A stretch of DNA of 19,455 nt from Clostridiales bacterium (GTDB lineage: Bacteria > Bacillota > Clostridia > Oscillospirales > Oscillospiraceae), in the NCBI GenBank assembly GCA_003150485.1, contig QALX01000007.1, positions 254,460-273,914 on the forward strand. Direction: 5' to 3'. Position numbers and translations under genes: made by a program. This document shows, piece after piece, positions 16,709 through 19,455 of this stretch (positions are counted from its first letter, which is position 1; the number at the start of each line of letters is the position of its first letter). Below the pieces are notes generated by a model. The model was not told the DNA's origin. It saw only the letters and a program-made list of their open reading frames with translations, and ran no database searches.

Positions 16709-17503
16709 ATGTTCAGAGAAGAGTATCTCACCATGTGCGGCAGCGGCATCAAAAAATGGGACCTGCTCCGCAGCAACCCCATGGCCTACCTGATCGCCTC
16801 CATGGTGGCCGGTATGTTTATCTCCTTCGGCAGCTTTGTCTCCATGACCATCGGCGGCTTTGCCACCGCCGCGGGCTCTACTTCCACCAAGTTCCTGGTA
16901 TCCTTCACCTTTGCCGCCGCCTTGAGCCTGGTGATTGCCGCCGGCAGCGAATTGTTCACCGGCAACAACATGGTACTGGCCGCCGCCTCCCTAAACCGGG
17001 ACGTGGCCTGGCAGAACACCCTTTTGCTGTGGGTGGTCTGCTACGCAGGCAATCTGATCGGCTCCTGGATTCTGGTCTTGATCTTCCAGGCCACCGGACT
17101 CACCGCCGCCAACGAAGCCGTAGCCCAGTTCTTCGCCTCCACCGCCGAGGCCAAAATTCACCAGAGCGCTCTGGCCCTGTTCACCAAGGGCATCCTGTGC
17201 AACATCTGCGTGTGCCTGGCCGTGTGGTGCGGCATCAAGCTGAAAAACGAGGCCGCTCGGCTGATTATGGTCACGTGGTGCATCCTGATCTTTATGATCT
17301 GCTCCTTCGAGCACAGCATCGCCAACATGAGCATCATCGGCGTTGGGCTCCTGAATCCCTGTGGCCTGGACATCACCGTTCCCGGCTATCTGCGCAACCT
17401 GCTCTTTGTGTCCCTGGGCAATATTGTGGGCGGCGCGTTCTTTGTGGCCCTGCCCTACTACCTGATCTCCAGGGAACGGACTCCGGCGACGCCGAACCCT
17501 TGA
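16709..17503 (+). CDS. Formate/nitrite transporter family (FNT) protein
   Basis: 264 residues. FNT proteins form pentamers in the cytoplasmic membrane and pass formate, nitrite or hydrosulfide. Six membrane segments are seen, with family hallmarks SGSELFTGN-like AAGSELFTGNNMVLAA (about 90-105), a KGILCNICVCLAVWCG block in the fourth segment, and FEHSIANM in the fifth, which holds the central His of the pore. ATG at 16709 follows GGAGG; ATG at 16733 is a possible alternative and would give a more usual short N-terminus. The ZTP riboswitch upstream favours formate as substrate, because formate feeds 10-formyl-THF (inference). Ends with its own terminator. Confidence 0.93.
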   Translation: MFREEYLTMCGSGIKKWDLLRSNPMAYLIASMVAGMFISFGSFVSMTIGGFATAAGSTSTKFLVSFTFAAALSLVIAAGSELFTGNNMVLAAASLNRDVAWQNTLLLWVVCYAGNLIGSWILVLIFQATGLTAANEAVAQFFASTAEAKIHQSALALFTKGILCNICVCLAVWCGIKLKNEAARLIMVTWCILIFMICSFEHSIANMSIIGVGLLNPCGLDITVPGYLRNLLFVSLGNIVGGAFFVALPYYLISRERTPATPNP

Positions 17504-17544
17504 TCTGACGTTCTAACATCTCTCTTTTTGGATATCTCCCCTCA

Positions 17545-17578
17545 TTCCCAGAGTGGTCCGCCGCTCTGGGAACCTTTT
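17545..17578 (+). terminator. FNT gene terminator
   Basis: TTCCCAGAG (17545-17553) pairs with CTCTGGGAA (17564-17572) and the stem extends inward by about three pairs. CC and five T follow. Confidence 0.9.
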
Positions 17579-17609
17579 TGCCCTCTGCCCTGCCCAGTAG
17601 GTGTTGCGC

Positions 17610-17638
17610 TTGTCTCATCCCCAGTTTAATGCTATAAT
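17610..17638 (+). promoter_or_regulatory. Promoter of pyrE-radC
   Basis: TTGTCT (17610-17615), 17-bp spacer, perfect TATAAT (17633-17638). The leader to pyrE is about 65 nt; no PyrR-binding motif or attenuator was recognised in it. Confidence 0.82.
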
Positions 17639-17708
17639 GAGATGTTAACGACCGTATGAAACAGAATGCGCAGTCATTTCCATAGCGTCATCCGGGGAAG
17701 GAGTATTT

Positions 17709-18383
17709 ATGACTTATCAAGAGGAGTTTATCACCTTTATGGTGCGCTCAGGCGTGCTGACCTTCGGTGATTTTACCACCAAATCCGGCCGGAAAACCCC
17801 CTATTTTATCAACACGGGAAATTACAAAACCGGCGCTCAGGCCGCCCGGCTGGGCGACTACTATGCCGCCTGTCTCCAGGACCATCTGCCCGGTGACGTG
17901 ACCGCCCTGTTCGGCCCGGCCTACAAGGGAATCCCCCTGGCGGTCTCCGCCGCCGCCTCTCTCTACCGGAACTACGGCAGGGACCTACCCTACTGCTTCA
18001 ACCGGAAGGAGGTCAAGGACCACGGAGAGGGCGGCTCCATGGTGGGGTACCAGCCCAAGGACGGCGACGTGATCGCCATCGTGGAGGACGTGGTCACCGC
18101 CGGCACTGCCGTGCGGGAGTCCATCGCCCTGTTCAAAAACGTCGCCGACGTGACCATCTCCAGCCTCTTCGTCTCAGTGGACCGGATGGAGCGGGGCAGC
18201 GGAACCTGCTCCACTCTGGACGAGCTGCGGGCGGAGTACGGCATCCAGGTCCATCCCATCGTCACGGTTCAGGATATCCTCTCCTTCCTCTACAACCGGC
18301 CCATCGATGGCAAAGTGTACATTGACAGCGATGTCAAAAAACGGATGGATGCCTACCTGGCCCAGTACGGCGCAACGCACTGA
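17709..18383 (+). CDS. pyrE: Orotate phosphoribosyltransferase
   Basis: 224 residues. The enzyme joins orotate to PRPP to make orotidine monophosphate, the fifth step of pyrimidine synthesis. TKSGRKTPYFINTG (about 24-37) is the orotate-site start, GPAYKGIPLA near 75-84 is a conserved loop, FNRKEVKDHGEGG is the flexible active-site loop, and AIVEDVVTAGTAVRES (about 122-137) is the PRPP-binding motif. GAAGGAG precedes ATG. No other pyr gene is in the window. radC follows 25 nt later with a weak ribosome binding site, so the two probably share the transcript. Confidence 0.96.
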   Translation: MTYQEEFITFMVRSGVLTFGDFTTKSGRKTPYFINTGNYKTGAQAARLGDYYAACLQDHLPGDVTALFGPAYKGIPLAVSAAASLYRNYGRDLPYCFNRKEVKDHGEGGSMVGYQPKDGDVIAIVEDVVTAGTAVRESIALFKNVADVTISSLFVSVDRMERGSGTCSTLDELRAEYGIQVHPIVTVQDILSFLYNRPIDGKVYIDSDVKKRMDAYLAQYGATH

Positions 18384-18408
18384 GCTGTGCCGGAAATGAA
18401 GTGATCTC

Positions 18409-19095
18409 GTGAAAGAGAAAAACCTCCACGCCGGGCACCGGCAGCGAATGAAAAAGCGGTTCCTGGCCAACGGAGAGCGGGCTTTTGACGACTATCAGCT
18501 GTTGGAGCTGCTGCTGTTTTACTCGGTCCCCCAGGTGGACACCAATCCCATCGCCCACCGGTTGCTGGAACGGTTCCACAGCCTTTCCGCTGTCATGGAG
18601 GCCTCGGTGGAGGAGCTGATGACCGTGGACGGGGTAGGGGAACACACAGCAGTGCTGATTCAGCTGCTGCCCCAGTTTGCCCGGCGCTACCACCAGGACC
18701 GGGTAAAAATGGACTCCGCCGTCAACCGGATGGAGGATGCTGGCACTCTGCTGGCCCCCTACTTCTACGGCGCCAAACGGGAGATGGTCTATCTGCTCTC
18801 CCTGGACGCCAGGGGCCGGGTCCTGGGCTGCGACCTGCTGGGAGAGGGCAGCGCCAACTTCTGCACCCTGGACATTCGGCTGGTCACCGAGACCGCCCTG
18901 CGCCGCCGGGCCCGCTCCGTCCTGCTGGCCCACTGCCATGTGTCCGGCCTGGCCGTACCCTCGCCGGAGGACCGGATCGCCACGCTCCAGTGTATGGATG
19001 TGCTGGACAAGCTCCAGATCGAGCTGCTGGACCACCTGGTCTTTGCCGACGGAGACTACGTCTCCATGGCCCAGTCCGGCCTGCTGCGGCGGTAA
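18409..19095 (+). CDS. radC: RadC family (JAB/MPN+ domain) protein
   Basis: 228 residues, usual RadC length. Despite its name its biochemical role is unresolved; a role in DNA repair is disputed. The N-terminal region holds a helix-hairpin-helix-like motif (EELMTVDGVGEHTAVLI, about 69-85). The JAB metal motif H-x-H-x(10)-D is intact: H175, H177, D188, within AHCHVSGLAVPSPEDR. The usual wording is HNHPSG, so here Asn and Pro are replaced by Cys and Val. The start is GTG (18409) with only weak Shine-Dalgarno pairing, and the protein then begins as the family does (HAGHRQRMKKRF). It lies after pyrE in one transcript. No ordinary terminator follows; an array of hairpins does. Confidence 0.9.
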   Translation: MKEKNLHAGHRQRMKKRFLANGERAFDDYQLLELLLFYSVPQVDTNPIAHRLLERFHSLSAVMEASVEELMTVDGVGEHTAVLIQLLPQFARRYHQDRVKMDSAVNRMEDAGTLLAPYFYGAKREMVYLLSLDARGRVLGCDLLGEGSANFCTLDIRLVTETALRRRARSVLLAHCHVSGLAVPSPEDRIATLQCMDVLDKLQIELLDHLVFADGDYVSMAQSGLLRR

Positions 19096-19131
19096 TCGCC
19101 CGATATTGGTGCGCAAGACAAAAGTTTCGGT

Positions 19132-19402
19132 GAACCCTTTTCAAGGGGTTCCGGATTCCAAAGGCAGCGCCTTTGGTCGCTTTCCTCAGAAAGCGAAACA
19201 CCCCAATCGTTCTGCGTTCTTTGGGGTGAATTGCCGCTCCGCGAGCGGCAAGAGGGGGCTTTCTGCAAGAAGAAAGCCCCCCTCCCCGCAAAACTTGTTT
19301 TGCGGGGACCCCATTTGATTGCACTTCCTCGGGCCAACTGAATTGGCCCTGCGGCAAGACTTCCCTTTTTCTGCAAAATCCTTGGTCGCCGCATTCGCGG
19401 CG
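19132..19402. repeat. Array of nine consecutive small hairpins
   Basis: Stem-loops, in order: 19132-19151 (8 bp), 19158-19176 (8 bp, perfect), 19178-19195 (7 bp), 19199-19228 (8 bp, 14-nt loop), 19231-19251 (8 bp or more), 19254-19281 (11 bp), 19284-19307 (10 bp), 19331-19349 (7 bp), 19387-19402 (6 bp). The first seven are spaced by 1-6 nt. Loops are mostly 3-6 nt. None has a proper U-run. No supported gene lies in 19096-19455. An outer pair CCTTG/CAAGG (19380-19384 and 19432-19436) could close the last part. Confidence 0.75.
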
Positions 19403-19455
19403 GCGCTGATCGCCTGCGTCTATGCTTTTTTCAAGGTTGGTGTGTTTCCTATGCC

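Noticed and set aside
19096..19455. CRISPR array or attachment site at the right end
   Set aside because: Hairpins differ in sequence and length, with no constant repeat or regular spacers, and no integrase or cas gene is seen.

Overview
The window looks like the chromosome of a GC-rich, endospore-forming member of the Clostridia, most like the Oscillospiraceae (Flavonifractor/Pseudoflavonifractor type). The reasons are Bacillota-type sigma-A promoters and strong AGGAGG ribosome binding sites, the hrcA-grpE-dnaK-dnaJ heat-shock operon behind a CIRCE operator, a bofA sporulation gene, ECF-type folate uptake under a THF riboswitch, and strongly GC-biased third codon positions. The genus is inference only.

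Layout. 1-360: non-coding or degenerate repeats with one doubtful 49-codon frame and two minus-strand terminators. 373-1351 (minus): rplM-rpsI ribosomal protein operon with a clear promoter and a structured leader. 1449-1963 (minus): DUF2508 (YaaL-like) gene and bofA. 2040-2500: gene-free stretch with several strong hairpins. 2508-4792 (plus): promoter, THF riboswitch, folT (folate S component), folC and terminator. 4842-9978 (plus): sigma-A promoter, CIRCE, hrcA-grpE-dnaK-dnaJ and terminator. 9978-11791 (plus): promoter, PHP-type histidinol-phosphatase-like gene overlapping a fumarase alpha-subunit gene with no beta subunit after it, then a two-way terminator. 11799-13372 (minus): AT-rich cassette of a secreted protein of unknown function and a small membrane-anchored protein. 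13503-15031 (minus): HAD phosphatase and NUDIX hydrolase operon. 15133-16485 (plus): MATE exporter. 16498-17578 (plus): promoter, ZTP riboswitch with overlapping terminator, formate/nitrite transporter. 17610-19095 (plus): promoter, pyrE, radC. 19132-19402: an array of nine consecutive small hairpins.

How the genes fit together. Most of the window is housekeeping: translation, chaperones, folate salvage and polyglutamylation, pyrimidine synthesis. One-carbon metabolism recurs, because folT-folC sits behind a THF sensor and the formate-family transporter behind a ZTP sensor, which reports 10-formyl-THF shortage. The points least explained by known families are the AT-rich secreted/membrane pair, the 3' hairpin array, the structured region at 2040-2500, the repeats at 103-308 and the lone fumarase alpha subunit. 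No CRISPR array, tRNA, rRNA, transposase or integrase gene was recognised.
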